Notes under the pieces: model-generated
The model's input: only the letters and a program-made list of their open reading frames with translations
Databases searched by the model: none
What the model was told of the DNA's origin: nothing
Shown here: positions 46,415 through 56,896 of the stretch, one piece after another
Numbering within the stretch: position 1 is the first letter of the stretch
Layout: the number at the start of each line of letters is the position of its first letter
Made by a program: the position numbers and the translations under genes
Assembly: GCF_003856975.1 (NCBI RefSeq)
Contig: NZ_CP033107.1
Span: forward strand, 1,922,001 to 1,986,000
From: Plantibacter sp. PA-3-X8
GTDB lineage: Bacteria > Actinomycetota > Actinomycetes > Actinomycetales > Microbacteriaceae
Direction: 5' to 3'
DNA length: 64,000 bases

Positions 46415-48229
46415 GTGTCCCGTTCGTCCATCCGTCCGCGTCGCCTGTCGCGCCCACGTGTCCTGATCCCGAGCATCGTCGCCCTGTCCGTTCTGCTCGG
46501 CATCGCTGGAGCCACCGTGTCGGCGGCGGTGGAGGCCATGTCCGTCCGGGAGGAGCTCACGTCGGTCCTGCCTGAGCTCGAGGCGATCCGTGCGGGCGTC
46601 GTCGGTGACGGCGCCGACGCGATCGATCCTGCCGTCGTGCAGCGCGCCGGCGACGCGGTCGAGCGGGCCCTGACGTCGACTCGGCGGCCTGACTGGTGGC
46701 TCGCCGAACGCGTGCCCGTCTCCGGGGTGAACTTCGTCGCGGTGCGCACGGCCGTCGAGGCGGCCCACGTGGTCGTCGACGAGGTCGTCGAGCCGGTCCT
46801 CGACCTGTCCGTCGACGGACTCGCGGTCGACGGGCGACTGGACACGGAGCGGGTGGGGCGGTTGGCGCGCACCTCGGCGCGCGCGCTCGAGCGACTCGAG
46901 GAGCAGGTCGCGCGCCTCGACCGCCTCGACCGGTCGGTGCTCCTGCCTCAGGTGGCGTCGGCGTTGGTCGGACTCGACGGACCGCTGCGCGAGGCCTCAT
47001 CGCTCGCCTCGCGGCTCGCACCGGTGCTGCGAGCGCTGCCCGGGTTCCTGGGGGAGGAGGGGCCGCGAGACGTGGTCGTCCTGTTCCAGAACTCGGCGGA
47101 GAGCCGAGCCCTCGGCGGCATCGCGGGAGCTTCGGTGCTCGTGCACGTCGAGGAGGGCGCGCTGAGCGTGACCAGGACCCTCGGCGGCGCGGACTTCGTG
47201 TCGCACGCCGATCCGGTGGTGCCCCTCCCGGCCGATGCCGACGCGCTCTACCGGACCGAGGGCTACGCTGCCGCAGGCACCTCCATCCATGAGGTGACGG
47301 CGCGGCCGGACTTCCCGTACGGTGCGCAGGTGGCTTCGCGGCTGTGGCAGGAGAGTCAGGGCGTCACGCCCGACCTGGTGCTCGCCGTGGACCCGGTCGC
47401 GCTTTCCCATCTGCTGCGAGCGACCGGCCCCGTCGTGCTGGACGACGGTACGGAGCTGTCGAGCGAGACGGTGGTCGACGAGCTCCTGAACGGCGTGTAC
47501 CGAGACCACCCGGGTCTCAGCGACGAGGCGAACCGGGCGCAGGACGCGACCTTCACCGCCGTCGTGCAGGCGCTCACCTCGCAGCTGCAGGCGGGCTCCA
47601 TGGTGGTGCCCCGTGCGATCGACGGCTGGGTGCAGGCGGTCGACGAGCGGCGTCTGCTCGCCTGGAGTCCCGACCGCGTCGAGGAGCGGGCGTTGGTGCT
47701 CGCCGGGGTCGGCGGCGCCCTGCCCGAGCGTTCGTCTCGTTCGGTGCCGTTCGGGCTGTACCTCTCGGACGCGGTCGGGTCCAAACTCGAGTACTACCTC
47801 CGACAGCGGGTCCGTGTCCGTGCGGCGTCGTGCGACGTCGACGGGACCCGCACGGTGATGGTCACGTCCGAGCTCTCCAACACGATCGACACGGAGCCGG
47901 AGCTCGACACGGAGGCGTTCGACTACATCGCGGGGTTCCACGAGCGTGAGGGGCTCCCGCGTGGGTGGATGCGCTTGCGGGTCATGGCCTACGCGCCCGA
48001 CGGTGCCGACATCCGCTCGGTTCGCGTTGACGGCGCCGAGGCCCCGTACACGGCCGGATCGGACGACGGACGCCCCGTGGCCTACATGGTGGTGACGATC
48101 GCGCCGGGCGCGACGGTGACACTCGAGGTCGATGCGGACGTGTCCGGCGCGACGGTCGACGCGGTGCGGTTCCTGGGCACCCCGGGGGTGCGTCCGGTCG
48201 AGGTCGACAACGTCGTCGAGCCCTGCTGA
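46415..48229 (+). CDS. DUF4012 domain-containing membrane protein
   Basis: A 604-aa protein with a basic N-terminus, one membrane helix (about residues 16-38, VLIPSIVALSVLLGIAGATVSA) and a long extracellular region. The middle contains DVVVLFQNSAESRALGGIAGA and the downstream PYGAQVASRLWQES, which are typical of DUF4012. Proteins of this family sit in actinobacterial cell-surface and exopolysaccharide contexts; their biochemical role is unknown. The start is GTG at 46415, five bases after GAGG; GTG at 46409 is an in-frame alternative. It is a single gene between the tuf terminator and the S10 promoter. TATGTA (46366-46371) is a weak -10 candidate. Confidence 0.85.
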   Translation: MSRSSIRPRRLSRPRVLIPSIVALSVLLGIAGATVSAAVEAMSVREELTSVLPELEAIRAGVVGDGADAIDPAVVQRAGDAVERALTSTRRPDWWLAERVPVSGVNFVAVRTAVEAAHVVVDEVVEPVLDLSVDGLAVDGRLDTERVGRLARTSARALERLEEQVARLDRLDRSVLLPQVASALVGLDGPLREASSLASRLAPVLRALPGFLGEEGPRDVVVLFQNSAESRALGGIAGASVLVHVEEGALSVTRTLGGADFVSHADPVVPLPADADALYRTEGYAAAGTSIHEVTARPDFPYGAQVASRLWQESQGVTPDLVLAVDPVALSHLLRATGPVVLDDGTELSSETVVDELLNGVYRDHPGLSDEANRAQDATFTAVVQALTSQLQAGSMVVPRAIDGWVQAVDERRLLAWSPDRVEERALVLAGVGGALPERSSRSVPFGLYLSDAVGSKLEYYLRQRVRVRAASCDVDGTRTVMVTSELSNTIDTEPELDTEAFDYIAGFHEREGLPRGWMRLRVMAYAPDGADIRSVRVDGAEAPYTAGSDDGRPVAYMVVTIAPGATVTLEVDADVSGATVDAVRFLGTPGVRPVEVDNVVEPC

Positions 48230-48304
48230 GCAGCGGCGCCTCGGTGCTCACGACGCCCGAGACTGAGCGGATCCTGACCATCCGACGCCCGCGACACGCC
48301 CGGG

Positions 48305-48333
48305 TTGCACGCATGGTGGATCCGTGGCAAACT
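48305..48333 (+). promoter_or_regulatory. S10 operon promoter
   Basis: TTGCAC (48305-48310) and CAAACT (48328-48333) are spaced by 17 bases. The next base continues to AAACTA, so an 18-base spacing is also possible. It is the best promoter in the 469-base gap before rpsJ. Confidence 0.65.
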
Positions 48334-48698
48334 AGTCCAGTTCAGTACTTCGGACGAGCGTGCCTGTGCGCGCTCCGGCGGATCACTGCCAGGTAGTGCA
48401 TAGGAGCTCCCAGACGCGGCAACGCGACAGGGATCGAGCCTAGGCCGCGGGTAGCAGAACACCAATCACTTCATCGCAATCCAGGTCGTAGCAGTGCTAC
48501 GCCCAGCGCCGACCACGAGTCGGGGTGGAAGCCGGTGGATGACCACGAGGGTCGCAAGACACGAGTGGTCGTTGACAGCAGAACAGTGGTGCGACACCAG
48601 TAGTGCCAATGGCGCGGAGCAACCGAACGTTGCAAAGCGCACGATATGCGTCCAATACGGAGCGATCCGCACGACGCGAGACAGAGAGTGAGTCACAC
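48334..48698 (+). other. Long S10 operon leader
   Basis: About 360 bases of untranslated leader precede rpsJ. Visible pairing includes CGTAGCA/TGCTACG (48487-48501). The direct repeat GACCACGAG (48511-48519 and 48541-48549) has two copies that could each pair with GTGGTC (48565-48570), which would allow alternative folds. Ribosomal-protein control of S10 leaders is known in other bacteria; nothing here matches a known family. No gene is supported. Confidence 0.5.
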
Positions 48699-49007
48699 AT
48701 GGCGGGACAGAAGATCCGCATCCGACTGAAGTCGTATGACCATGAGGTCATCGATACTTCGGCGCGCAAGATCGTCGACACGGTCACCCGTGCAGGCGCA
48801 ACCGTCGTCGGCCCCGTGCCGCTTCCGACGGAGAAGAACGTGGTCTGCGTGATCCGTTCGCCGCACAAGTACAAGGACAGCCGGGAGCACTTCGAAATGC
48901 GCACCCACAAGCGTCTGATCGACATCATCGACCCGACCCCGAAGGCCGTCGACTCGCTCATGCGTCTCGACCTGCCGGCGGACGTCAACATCGAGATCAA
49001 GCTCTGA
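48699..49007 (+). CDS. rpsJ: 30S ribosomal protein S10
   Basis: A 102-aa S10, also the NusE partner in antitermination. [19 protein letters not shown] and [31 protein letters not shown] are canonical. The start is the ATG at 48699; the upstream open frame is leader. The ribosome binding site is weak (AGAGAG, 48683-48688), which may reflect leader-based control. It is the first gene of the S10 operon. Confidence 0.98.
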   Translation: MAGQKIRIRLKSYDHEVIDTSARKIVDTVTRAGATVVGPVPLPTEKNVVCVIRSPHKYKDSREHFEMRTHKRLIDIIDPTPKAVDSLMRLDLPADVNIEIKL

Positions 49008-49031
49008 GCTCGGTAGAGACGGAAGGAAGAC

Positions 49032-49685
49032 ATGTCTAACACGAAGACCAGCAAGGGTCTGCTCGGCACCAAGCTCGGCATGACCCAGGTGTGGGACGAG
49101 AACAACAAGCTCGTTCCCGTCACCGTCATCGAGATCACGCCCAACGTGGTCACGCAGGTTCGCACCCCCGAGGTCGACGGCTACGACGCCGTGCAGATCG
49201 CGTACGGCCAGATCGATCCCCGCAAGGTCAGCAAGCCTGACGCGGGTCACTTCGACAAGGCCGGCGTGACGCCGCGTCGCCACCTCACCGAGGTCCGCAC
49301 TGCCGACGCATCCGAGTACTCGCTCGGCCAGGAGCTCACCGTCGACGGTGTCTTCGAGGCCGGCCAGAAGGTCGACGTCGTCGGCACTTCGAAGGGTAAG
49401 GGTTTCGCCGGTGTCATGAAGCGTCACAACTTCAAGGGAACGGGCGCATCTCACGGTGCTCACCGCAACCACCGCAAGCCGGGCTCCATCGGCGCCTCCT
49501 CGACCCCGAGCCGTGTCTTCAAGGGCATGCGCATGGCCGGTCGTATGGGTGGCGAGCGCGTCACCGTGCTGAACCTCCGGGTTCACGCCATCGACGCCGA
49601 GAAGGGCCTGCTGCTCGTCAAGGGTGCCGTTCCCGGCGCTCGTGGCCGCATCGTATTCGTCCGCACCGCAGTGAAGGGAGCGTAG
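49032..49685 (+). CDS. rplC: 50S ribosomal protein L3
   Basis: A 217-aa L3, one of the earliest proteins of 50S assembly, near the peptidyl transferase centre. [15 protein letters not shown] and [25 protein letters not shown] are canonical. It starts at the ATG at 49032 after GGAAGGAAG and lies 24 bases after rpsJ. Confidence 0.98.
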   Translation: MSNTKTSKGLLGTKLGMTQVWDENNKLVPVTVIEITPNVVTQVRTPEVDGYDAVQIAYGQIDPRKVSKPDAGHFDKAGVTPRRHLTEVRTADASEYSLGQELTVDGVFEAGQKVDVVGTSKGKGFAGVMKRHNFKGTGASHGAHRNHRKPGSIGASSTPSRVFKGMRMAGRMGGERVTVLNLRVHAIDAEKGLLLVKGAVPGARGRIVFVRTAVKGA

Positions 49686-49689
49686 TTCC

Positions 49690-50355
49690 ATGGCTATCGC
49701 TACTCTCGACGTGCTCGACACCAAGCTCAAGAAGGCCGGCACCGTCGACCTTCCTGCCGAGGTGTTCGACGTTCAGACCAACATCCCGCTCATCCACCAG
49801 GTGGTCGTCGCGCAGCTCGCTGCCGCCCGCCAGGGGACGCACAAGACCAAGCGCCGCGGCGAAGTGTCCGGTGCCGGCCGCAAGCCGTTCAAGCAGAAGG
49901 GTACGGGTAACGCTCGTCAGGGCTCCATCCGTGCACCTCAGATGACCGGCGGTGGCATCGTCCACGGTCCAGTGCCCCGCAACTACGCACAGCGCACCCC
50001 CAAGAAGATGATCGCCGCGGCTCTCCTCGGCGCCATCTCCGACCGCGCACGCGGCAGCCGCCTGCACGTCGTCGACTCCCTCTCGATCGGTGAGAAGCCG
50101 TCGACGAAGGCCGTGTCCGAGTACCTGACGAACGTCGCTTCCTCGAAGCACGTCCTGATCGTCCTCCAGCGCGACGACGAGCTCAGCCTCCGCAGCGTCC
50201 GCAACCTGCAGAACGTGCACGTGCTGTCGTACGACCAGCTGAACGCATACGACGTGCTCGTCTCCGACGACATCGTCTTCACCAAGGCCGCCTTCGAGGC
50301 ATTCGTCGCCAGCAAGACCGGCAACACGGCCGCAACCGAGGAGGTCTCGGCATGA
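49690..50355 (+). CDS. rplD: 50S ribosomal protein L4
   Basis: A 221-aa L4, which lines the exit tunnel and in Escherichia coli autoregulates the S10 operon. The loop [17 protein letters not shown] is intact and no macrolide-resistance deletion is seen. It starts four bases after rplC and overlaps rplW by ATGA. Confidence 0.98.
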   Translation: MAIATLDVLDTKLKKAGTVDLPAEVFDVQTNIPLIHQVVVAQLAAARQGTHKTKRRGEVSGAGRKPFKQKGTGNARQGSIRAPQMTGGGIVHGPVPRNYAQRTPKKMIAAALLGAISDRARGSRLHVVDSLSIGEKPSTKAVSEYLTNVASSKHVLIVLQRDDELSLRSVRNLQNVHVLSYDQLNAYDVLVSDDIVFTKAAFEAFVASKTGNTAATEEVSA

Positions 50356-50651
50356 CCGCGATCAACAAGGACCCCCGCGACGTCATCTTCGCGCCGGTCG
50401 TCTCCGAGAAGAGCTACAGCCTGATCGACGAGGGCAAGTACACCTTCCTCGTCGACCCGCGCTCGAACAAGACCGAGATCAAGCTCGCCATCGAGAAGAT
50501 CTTCGGTGTCGAGGTCGCTTCGATCAACACCCTCACCCGTCAGGGCAAGACCCGTCGCACCAAGTTCGGCACCGGCAAGCGCAAGGACACCAAGCGCGCC
50601 ATCGTGTCGCTCAAGTCGGGTTCCATCGACATCTTCACGGCTGTTGGCTAA
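50352..50651 (+). CDS. rplW: 50S ribosomal protein L23
   Basis: A 99-aa L23 at the exit tunnel rim, the docking site for trigger factor and [23 protein letters not shown] and the [20 protein letters not shown] extension are typical. It overlaps the rplD stop by four bases. Confidence 0.97.
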   Translation: MTAINKDPRDVIFAPVVSEKSYSLIDEGKYTFLVDPRSNKTEIKLAIEKIFGVEVASINTLTRQGKTRRTKFGTGKRKDTKRAIVSLKSGSIDIFTAVG

Positions 50652-50679
50652 GACGGCCGGGAACGAAGAGGAATAAGAA

Positions 50680-51519
50680 ATGGCTATTCGTAAGTACAAG
50701 CCCACGACTCCTGGTCGTCGCGGTTCGTCTGTCGCGGACTTCGCGGAGATCACCCGCACCACGCCGGAGAAGTCGCTGCTTCGTCCGTTGTCGAAGACCG
50801 GTGGTCGCAACAACCAGGGCCGCATCACGACGCGTCACATCGGTGGTGGCCACAAGCGCCAGTACCGTCTGATCGACTTCCGTCGCAACGACAAGGACGG
50901 CGTCAACGCCAAGGTCGCTCACATCGAGTACGACCCCAACCGCACCGCGCGTATCGCGCTGCTCCACTTCGTGGACGGCACCAAGCGGTACATCCTCGCT
51001 CCGAACAAGCTCAGCCAGGGCGACGTGGTCGAGTCGGGTGCCGGCGCGGACATCAAGCCCGGAAACAACCTGCCGCTGAAGAACATCCCCACCGGTACGG
51101 TCATCCACGCGATCGAGCTCCGTCCCGGCGGCGGCGCGAAGATGGCCCGCTCCGCGGGTGCATCGGTGCGTCTCGTCGCGAAGGACGGCCCGTACGCGCA
51201 GCTCCGCCTGCCGTCCGGTGAGATCCGCAACGTCGACCTGCGCTGCCGCGCCACCATCGGTGAGGTCGGCAACGCCGAGCAGTCGAACATCAACTGGGGT
51301 AAGGCCGGCCGTAAGCGCTGGCTGGGCGTCCGCCCGACCGTCCGTGGTGTCGCGATGAACCCGATCGACCACCCGCACGGTGGTGGTGAGGGCAAGACCT
51401 CCGGTGGACGTCACCCGGTCAGCCCGTGGGGCCAGAAGGAAGGCCGCACGCGCCACCCCAACAAGGAAAGCGACAAGCTCATCGTTCGTCGTCGTACCGC
51501 CGGCAAGAAGCGTAAGTAG
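50680..51519 (+). CDS. rplB: 50S ribosomal protein L2
   Basis: A 279-aa L2, required for subunit association and peptidyl transfer. [19 protein letters not shown] and the conserved [20 protein letters not shown] loop with the functionally important histidine are present. It starts at 50680 with GAGGAA upstream. Confidence 0.98.
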   Translation: MAIRKYKPTTPGRRGSSVADFAEITRTTPEKSLLRPLSKTGGRNNQGRITTRHIGGGHKRQYRLIDFRRNDKDGVNAKVAHIEYDPNRTARIALLHFVDGTKRYILAPNKLSQGDVVESGAGADIKPGNNLPLKNIPTGTVIHAIELRPGGGAKMARSAGASVRLVAKDGPYAQLRLPSGEIRNVDLRCRATIGEVGNAEQSNINWGKAGRKRWLGVRPTVRGVAMNPIDHPHGGGEGKTSGGRHPVSPWGQKEGRTRHPNKESDKLIVRRRTAGKKRK

Positions 51520-51531
51520 GAGTAAGAGAAG

Positions 51532-51813
51532 ATGCCACGCAGTCTCAAGAAGGGCCCCTTCGTCGACGACCACCTGCTCCGCAAGGTCGTCACGGCGAAC
51601 GAGGCCAACAACAAGAACGTGATCAAGACCTGGTCGCGTCGATCGATGATCATCCCGGCGATGCTGGGTCACACCATCGCCGTCCACGACGGTCGCAAGC
51701 ACATCCCGGTGTTCGTCACCGAGACGATGGTCGGGCACAAGCTCGGCGAGTTCGCGCCCACCCGCACCTTCCGTGGACACGTGAAGGACGACAAGAAGGG
51801 CCGTCGCCGCTAA
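51532..51813 (+). CDS. rpsS: 30S ribosomal protein S19
   Basis: A 93-aa S19 of the 30S head. [19 protein letters not shown] and [20 protein letters not shown] are canonical. It lies 12 bases after rplB and 26 bases before rplV. Confidence 0.98.
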   Translation: MPRSLKKGPFVDDHLLRKVVTANEANNKNVIKTWSRRSMIIPAMLGHTIAVHDGRKHIPVFVTETMVGHKLGEFAPTRTFRGHVKDDKKGRRR

Positions 51814-51839
51814 CGCGGTGACGTGAAGGAGGAAGAGAA

Positions 51840-52232
51840 ATGGTGGAGTCGATCGCCCGCGTGCGACACATCCGCGTCACCCCCCAGAAGGCCCGTCGTG
51901 TCGTCGCGCTCATCCGTGGCAAGCAGGCTCAGGAGGCCTTGGCCATCCTGAAGTTCGCACCACAGAGCGCCAGCGAGCCCATCTACAAGCTCGTTGCCTC
52001 GGCCATCGCGAACGCTCGCGTCACGGCCGACAAGGACAACGTGTTCCTTGACGAGCAGGACCTGTACATCGCGAAGGCGTACGTCGATGAGGGTGCAACC
52101 CTCAAGCGTTTCCGCCCCCGCGCACAGGGCCGCGCGTTCCGCATCCTCAAGCGCACCAGCCACATCACCGTCGAGCTCTCGACGCCTGATGAGACTGCCG
52201 GCGCTGCCAAGGCCAAGAAGGTGAGCAAGTAA
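51840..52232 (+). CDS. rplV: 50S ribosomal protein L22
   Basis: A 130-aa L22, part of the exit tunnel and macrolide site. [23 protein letters not shown] and the beta-hairpin [21 protein letters not shown] are intact. It has a short Ala/Lys-rich C-terminal extension and shares the last base of its TAA with the rpsC ATG. Confidence 0.98.
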   Translation: MVESIARVRHIRVTPQKARRVVALIRGKQAQEALAILKFAPQSASEPIYKLVASAIANARVTADKDNVFLDEQDLYIAKAYVDEGATLKRFRPRAQGRAFRILKRTSHITVELSTPDETAGAAKAKKVSK

Positions 52233-53020
52233 TGGGTCAGAAAGTCAATCCATACGGCTTCCGTCTGGGAATCACGACCGACCACGTGTCGCGTTGGTTC
52301 TCCGACAGCACGAAGAAGGGTCAGCGTTACAGCGACTTCGTCGCGGAAGACGTCAAGATCCGCCGTCTGCTGGCGACCTCGCTCGACCGCGCTGGTGTCA
52401 GCCGCATCGAGATCGAGCGCACCCGTGACCGGGTCCGCGTCGACATCCACACCGCCCGTCCGGGCATCGTGATCGGTCGCCGTGGCGCCGAGGCCGAGCG
52501 CATCCGCGCCGACCTCGAGAAGCTCACGAAGAAGCAGATCCAGCTGAACATCCTCGAGGTCAAGAACCCCGAGGCCGACGCTCAGCTTGTCGCGCAGGGC
52601 ATCGCCGAGCAGCTCTCCGCACGTGTGGCCTTCCGCCGCGCGATGCGTAAGGGCCTGCAGGGCGCTCAGCGCACGTCCACCGTCAAGGGTGTCCGCATCC
52701 AGGTGTCCGGCCGCCTCGGCGGCGCCGAGATGAGCCGTTCCGAGTTCTACCGCGAAGGCCGTGTGCCGCTGCACACGCTCCGCGCGAACATCGACTACGG
52801 CTTCTACGAGGCGAAGACCACGTTCGGCCGCATCGGCGTGAAGGTCTGGATCTACAAGGGCGACATCACCAACAAGGAGCTTGCTCGCGAGCAGGCCAAC
52901 CAGAAGTCGACGCGTCCGGAACGTCGCGACGGTGGCGACCGCCCCCGTCGGAACGCCGGTCCGAGCAGCGCCCCCAAGGCAGCTGCTGAGGCGCCCGCCG
53001 CCGCAGGAGTTGAGGCATAA
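52232..53020 (+). CDS. rpsC: 30S ribosomal protein S3
   Basis: A 262-aa S3 at the mRNA entry site. The KH domain with [15 protein letters not shown] and the C-terminal domain with [27 protein letters not shown] are intact. An Ala/Pro/Arg-rich tail of about 40 residues extends the C-terminus, as in many actinobacteria. Confidence 0.98.
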   Translation: MGQKVNPYGFRLGITTDHVSRWFSDSTKKGQRYSDFVAEDVKIRRLLATSLDRAGVSRIEIERTRDRVRVDIHTARPGIVIGRRGAEAERIRADLEKLTKKQIQLNILEVKNPEADAQLVAQGIAEQLSARVAFRRAMRKGLQGAQRTSTVKGVRIQVSGRLGGAEMSRSEFYREGRVPLHTLRANIDYGFYEAKTTFGRIGVKVWIYKGDITNKELAREQANQKSTRPERRDGGDRPRRNAGPSSAPKAAAEAPAAAGVEA

Positions 53021-53022
53021 CC

Positions 53023-53442
53023 ATGTTGATCCCACGCAAAGTCAAGCACCGGAAGCAGCACCACCCCGGCCGTTCCGGCCAGGCGACCGGTGGCACCAAG
53101 GTGTCGTTCGGTGAGTACGGTATCCAGGCCCTGACGCCCGCTTACGTGACCAACCGTCAGATCGAGTCCGCTCGTATCGCCATGACGCGTCACATCAAGC
53201 GTGGCGGAAAGGTGTGGATCAACATCTACCCCGACCGTCCGCTGACCAAGAAGCCCGCCGAAACCCGCATGGGTTCCGGTAAGGGTTCGCCCGAGTGGTG
53301 GGTCGCGAACGTCAAGCCGGGTCGTGTGCTGTTCGAGGTCGCCGGAGTCGATGAGACCCTGGCCCGCGAGGCGCTGACCCGTGCAATCCACAAGCTGCCC
53401 CTCAAGGCACGCATCATCAAGCGCGAGGAGGGCGACGCATAA
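53023..53442 (+). CDS. rplP: 50S ribosomal protein L16
   Basis: A 139-aa L16 at the A site of the 50S subunit. [43 protein letters not shown] and [19 protein letters not shown] are canonical. It begins two bases after rpsC and its TAA shares a base with the rpmC start. Confidence 0.98.
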   Translation: MLIPRKVKHRKQHHPGRSGQATGGTKVSFGEYGIQALTPAYVTNRQIESARIAMTRHIKRGGKVWINIYPDRPLTKKPAETRMGSGKGSPEWWVANVKPGRVLFEVAGVDETLAREALTRAIHKLPLKARIIKREEGDA

Positions 53443-53777
53443 TGGCGATCGGATCCAAGGAGCTCACCCCCGTCGAGCTCGACACCTTTGAAGACCAGCG
53501 CCTCATCGAGGAGCTCCGCAAGGCCAAGGAAGAGCTGTTCAACCTGCGCTTCCAGTCGGCCACGGGGCAGCTCGAGAACCACGGCCGCCTGCGCGCCGTG
53601 AAGCGCGACATCGCTCGCATCTACACGGTCATCCGTGAGCGCGAGCTCGGCATCCGGGCCACGCCGACCGTCGAGGTCGTCGAGGCCAAGGCCGAGAAGA
53701 AGACCAAGAAGGCCAAGGCCGCACCGAAGTCCGAGGACACCGCTGCAGCCGACGCCGAGACCACGAAGGAGGCCTAG
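53442..53777 (+). CDS. rpmC: 50S ribosomal protein L29, with long C-terminal extension
   Basis: A 111-aa L29. The core ([48 protein letters not shown]) ends near residue 70; a Lys/Ala/Glu/Thr-rich tail of about 40 residues follows, so the protein is much longer than the usual 63-75 residues. The tail is low-complexity and probably disordered. It begins on the last base of rplP. Confidence 0.96.
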   Translation: MAIGSKELTPVELDTFEDQRLIEELRKAKEELFNLRFQSATGQLENHGRLRAVKRDIARIYTVIRERELGIRATPTVEVVEAKAEKKTKKAKAAPKSEDTAAADAETTKEA

Positions 53778-53779
53778 AC

Positions 53780-54100
53780 ATGGCTACCGCTACTGACAAG
53801 GCCCCCGAGGGTCACGAGTCGGCCGAGCACGACGTCAAGGACGCCGCTGCTCGTGGCTACCGCAAGACCCGCCGTGGTCTGGTGACCAGCGACAAGATGG
53901 AGAAGACCATCGTCGTCGAGGTCGAGGACCGCGTGAAGCACCCGCTCTACGGCAAGGTCATCCGCCGCACCTCCAAGGTCAAGGCTCACGACGAGGCGAA
54001 CTCCGCCGGCATCGGCGACCTCGTCCTGATCAGCGAGACCCGCCCCACCAGCGCCACCAAGCGCTGGCGTCTGGTCGAGATTCTCGAGAAGGCCAAGTAG
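53780..54100 (+). CDS. rpsQ: 30S ribosomal protein S17, with N-terminal extension
   Basis: A 106-aa S17, a primary 16S rRNA binder. The core begins at about residue 27 ([19 protein letters not shown]) after an acidic low-complexity extension ([19 protein letters not shown]). The start is the ATG at 53780, two bases after rpmC; no internal start with a better ribosome binding site is visible. Confidence 0.97.
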   Translation: MATATDKAPEGHESAEHDVKDAAARGYRKTRRGLVTSDKMEKTIVVEVEDRVKHPLYGKVIRRTSKVKAHDEANSAGIGDLVLISETRPTSATKRWRLVEILEKAK

Positions 54101-54131
54101 GCCTCGCGGCTTACTGAGAGGAAAGCGAACA

Positions 54132-54500
54132 ATGCTTCAGCAAGAATCACGAGTCAAGGTCGCCGACAACACCGGCGCCAAGGAGCTCCTGACCATTCGC
54201 GTGCTCGGTGGCTCCGGCCGCCGCTACGCGGGCCTCGGTGACACCATCGTCGCGACCGTCAAGGACGCGATCCCCGGTGGCAACGTCAAGAAGGGCGACG
54301 TCGTCAAGGCGGTCATCGTCCGCACCCGCAAGCAGACCCGTCGTTCCGACGGTTCGTACATCAAGTTCGACGAGAACGCCGCTGTCATCCTGAAGGCTGA
54401 CGGGGACCCCCGTGGTACCCGCATCTTCGGACCGGTCGGTCGCGAGCTTCGTGACAAGAAGTTCATGAAGATCGTCTCGTTGGCGCCGGAGGTTATCTAA
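54132..54500 (+). CDS. rplN: 50S ribosomal protein L14
   Basis: A 122-aa L14, forming inter-subunit bridges. [20 protein letters not shown], then [20 protein letters not shown] and [20 protein letters not shown] are canonical. A 31-base gap with GAGAGGAAAG precedes the start. Confidence 0.98.
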   Translation: MLQQESRVKVADNTGAKELLTIRVLGGSGRRYAGLGDTIVATVKDAIPGGNVKKGDVVKAVIVRTRKQTRRSDGSYIKFDENAAVILKADGDPRGTRIFGPVGRELRDKKFMKIVSLAPEVI

Positions 54501-54503
54501 GTC

Positions 54504-54863
54504 ATGGCAAAGATCAAGAAGGGCGACCTGGTTCAGGTCGTCTCCGGCCCGAAGCAGGACCGCGGTGGTTACCGCGGCAAGCAGGGTCGCGTCATCGAGG
54601 TCCTGGCGGACAAGAACCGGGTGATCGTGGAGGGCGTCAACTACGTCACGAAGCACTCCCGTGTCGGCCAGACCCAGCGTGGAACGAAGACCGGCGGCAT
54701 CGAGACCGTCGAGGCTTCGATCCACATCTCCAACGTCGCGCTCGTCGACCCGGAGACCAAGGGCCCGACCAAGGTCGGCCACCGCAACGAGGAAGTCACG
54801 AAGGACGGCGTCACCAAGACGGTCCGCGTTCGTTACGCCAAGAAGTCAGGTAAGGACCTGTAA
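54504..54863 (+). CDS. rplX: 50S ribosomal protein L24
   Basis: A 119-aa L24, an initiator of 50S assembly. [20 protein letters not shown] with the KOW motif [21 protein letters not shown] identifies it. It is three bases after rplN and its TAA overlaps the rplE ATG. Confidence 0.97.
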   Translation: MAKIKKGDLVQVVSGPKQDRGGYRGKQGRVIEVLADKNRVIVEGVNYVTKHSRVGQTQRGTKTGGIETVEASIHISNVALVDPETKGPTKVGHRNEEVTKDGVTKTVRVRYAKKSGKDL

Positions 54864-55447
54864 TGACCGACACAGAAGTGGCGACTGGCAAAATCCAGCC
54901 CCGTCTCAAGCAGAAGTACCGCGCTGAGATCCTTCCGCAGCTGCAGAAGGACTTCGGCTTCACGAACGTGCACCAGGTGCCCGGACTCGTGAAGGTCGTC
55001 GTCAACACCGGTGTGGGCGAGGCCGCTCGCGACAGCAAGGTCATCGACGGCGCTGTTTCGGACCTCACCAAGATCACCGGCCAGAAGCCGCAGGTCACCA
55101 AGGCACGCAAGTCCATCGCGCAGTTCAAGCTGCGCGAGGGTCAGCCCATCGGCGCTCACGTCACGCTTCGTGGCGACCGCGCTTGGGAGTTCCTCGACCG
55201 CCTGCTGAGCCTCGCTCTTCCGCGTATCCGCGACTTCCGCGGTCTCTCGGACAAGCAGTTCGACGGCAACGGCAACTACACCTTCGGTCTCCAGGAGCAG
55301 TCCATGTTCCACGAGATCGACCAGGACAAGATCGATCGTGTCCGCGGCTTCGACATCACTGTCGTGACCACGGCCAAGAACGACGACGAGGGTCGCGCGC
55401 TGCTCAAGGCGCTCGGCTTCCCGTTCAAGGCGGCTGAGTCCAAGTAG
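54863..55447 (+). CDS. rplE: 50S ribosomal protein L5
   Basis: A 194-aa L5, which binds 5S r[43 protein letters not shown] and [19 protein letters not shown] are canonical. In many bacteria rpsN follows directly; here it does not, and a terminator-like hairpin lies in its place. Confidence 0.98.
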   Translation: MTDTEVATGKIQPRLKQKYRAEILPQLQKDFGFTNVHQVPGLVKVVVNTGVGEAARDSKVIDGAVSDLTKITGQKPQVTKARKSIAQFKLREGQPIGAHVTLRGDRAWEFLDRLLSLALPRIRDFRGLSDKQFDGNGNYTFGLQEQSMFHEIDQDKIDRVRGFDITVVTTAKNDDEGRALLKALGFPFKAAESK

Positions 55448-55458
55448 GCTGAGCTTCT

Positions 55459-55490
55459 GCCCGGTCCTCGGTGTATGTCGAGGACCGGGC
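55459..55490 (+). terminator. Hairpin between rplE and rpsH
   Basis: A 12-bp stem (GCCCGGTCCTCG, 55459-55470, with 55479-55490) closes an 8-base loop, starting 12 bases after rplE. There is no strong T run. The 145-base gap up to rpsH holds no rpsN. The hairpin may partly terminate or process the long ribosomal transcript. Confidence 0.6.
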
Positions 55491-55592
55491 TTCCGCCCGT
55501 TCGGGGCACTCCTGCCCAGAACGGTTCAACCACCACAGGTCGGCACCCTTGCACAGGATGTCGAAACCTGGTGAACAAAGGAAACACTCGAT

Positions 55593-55991
55593 ATGACCAT
55601 GACAGATCCGGTCGCAGACATGCTGACCAGACTGCGCAATGCGAACTCGGCGCACCACGACACCGTGTCGATGCCGCACTCCAAGCTCAAGGTGAACATC
55701 GCCGAGATCCTCAAGTCCGAGGGCTACATCTCCGGCTGGGAGGTCGCTGACGCGGCCGTCGGACAGACGCTCTCGCTGAGCCTCAAGTTCGGCCCGAACC
55801 GCGAGCGTTCCATCGCCGGCATCAAGCGCGTCTCGAAGCCCGGCCTCCGCGTCTACGCGAAGTCGAACGAGATCCCCAAGGTCCTCGGCGGCCTCGGCGT
55901 CGTCATCCTGTCCACCTCCAGCGGCCTCCTCACGGACCGCCAGGCCGAGAAGAAGGGCGTGGGTGGGGAAGTCCTCGCCTACGTGTGGTAG
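55593..55991 (+). CDS. rpsH: 30S ribosomal protein S8
   Basis: A 132-aa S8, a 16S rRNA binder that autoregulates the spc operon in Escherichia coli. [29 protein letters not shown] and the C-terminal [28 protein letters not shown] are canonical. The ATG at 55593 has AAAGGAAA 8 bases upstream; an ATG two codons later is also possible. Confidence 0.98.
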   Translation: MTMTDPVADMLTRLRNANSAHHDTVSMPHSKLKVNIAEILKSEGYISGWEVADAAVGQTLSLSLKFGPNRERSIAGIKRVSKPGLRVYAKSNEIPKVLGGLGVVILSTSSGLLTDRQAEKKGVGGEVLAYVW

Positions 55992-55997
55992 CCAGTC

Positions 55998-56534
55998 ATG
56001 TCTCGTATTGGAAGACTCCCCATCGACATCCCGGCAGGCGTCACCATCGACGTCGCCGGTCAGAACGTCACCGTCAAGGGCCCGAAGGGTGAGCTCCAGC
56101 TCACCGTCGCGAGCCCCATCGAGGTCAAGCTCGAAGACGCACAGCTGCTCGTCACGCGTCCCGACGACGAGCGCAACTCGCGCTCGCTCCACGGCCTGAC
56201 CCGCACGCTCATCGCGAACCAGATCATCGGCGTCACCCAGGGCTACACCAAGGGCCTCGAGGTCGTCGGTACCGGTTACCGCGTCGCTCAGAAGGGCAGC
56301 GCCGTCGAGTTCGCGCTCGGCTTCTCGCACCCCGTCACCGTCGAGCCGCCGGTCGGCATCACGCTGACCGTCGAGGGCAACAACAAGCTCACGGTCGCCG
56401 GTATCGACAAGCAGGCCGTCGGCGAGGTCGCCGCCAACATCCGTAAGATCCGCAAGCCCGAGCCGTACAAGGGCAAGGGTGTGCGCTACGCCGGCGAGAT
56501 CGTGCGTCGCAAGGCCGGAAAGGCTGGTAAGTAA
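55998..56534 (+). CDS. rplF: 50S ribosomal protein L6
   Basis: A 178-aa L6 near the factor-binding site. [19 protein letters not shown] and the C-terminal [30 protein letters not shown] are canonical. It lies six bases after rpsH and two bases before rplR. Confidence 0.98.
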   Translation: MSRIGRLPIDIPAGVTIDVAGQNVTVKGPKGELQLTVASPIEVKLEDAQLLVTRPDDERNSRSLHGLTRTLIANQIIGVTQGYTKGLEVVGTGYRVAQKGSAVEFALGFSHPVTVEPPVGITLTVEGNNKLTVAGIDKQAVGEVAANIRKIRKPEPYKGKGVRYAGEIVRRKAGKAGK

Positions 56535-56536
56535 CC

Positions 56537-56896
56537 ATGGCTCGTCCAACGAAGACTGCCGCACGTGGCCGTCGCCACACGCGTCTGCGCAAGAAGGTCG
56601 AGGGCACCGCGGTCCGTCCGCGCCTCGTCGTCAACCGTTCAGCCCGTCACGTGTTCGTGCAGGTTGTCGATGACACGAAGGGTCACACCCTCGTCTCCGC
56701 CTCGACCATGGAGGACACCCTCCGGACGTTCGACGGCGACAAGACCGCCAAGTCGCGCAAGGTCGGCGAACTCATCGCCGAGCGTGCCAAGGCAGCCGGC
56801 ATCGACGATGTCGTATTTGACCGTGGAGGCAACCGCTACGCAGGTCGCGTGGCAGCAATTGCCGATGGTGCTCGAGAGGGCGGATTGAACCTGTGA
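56537..56896 (+). CDS. rplR: 50S ribosomal protein L18
   Basis: A 119-aa L18, which binds 5S rRNA with L5. [39 protein letters not shown] and the C-terminal [25 protein letters not shown] are canonical. Its stop overlaps the rpsE GTG by four bases. Confidence 0.98.
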   Translation: MARPTKTAARGRRHTRLRKKVEGTAVRPRLVVNRSARHVFVQVVDDTKGHTLVSASTMEDTLRTFDGDKTAKSRKVGELIAERAKAAGIDDVVFDRGGNRYAGRVAAIADGAREGGLNL

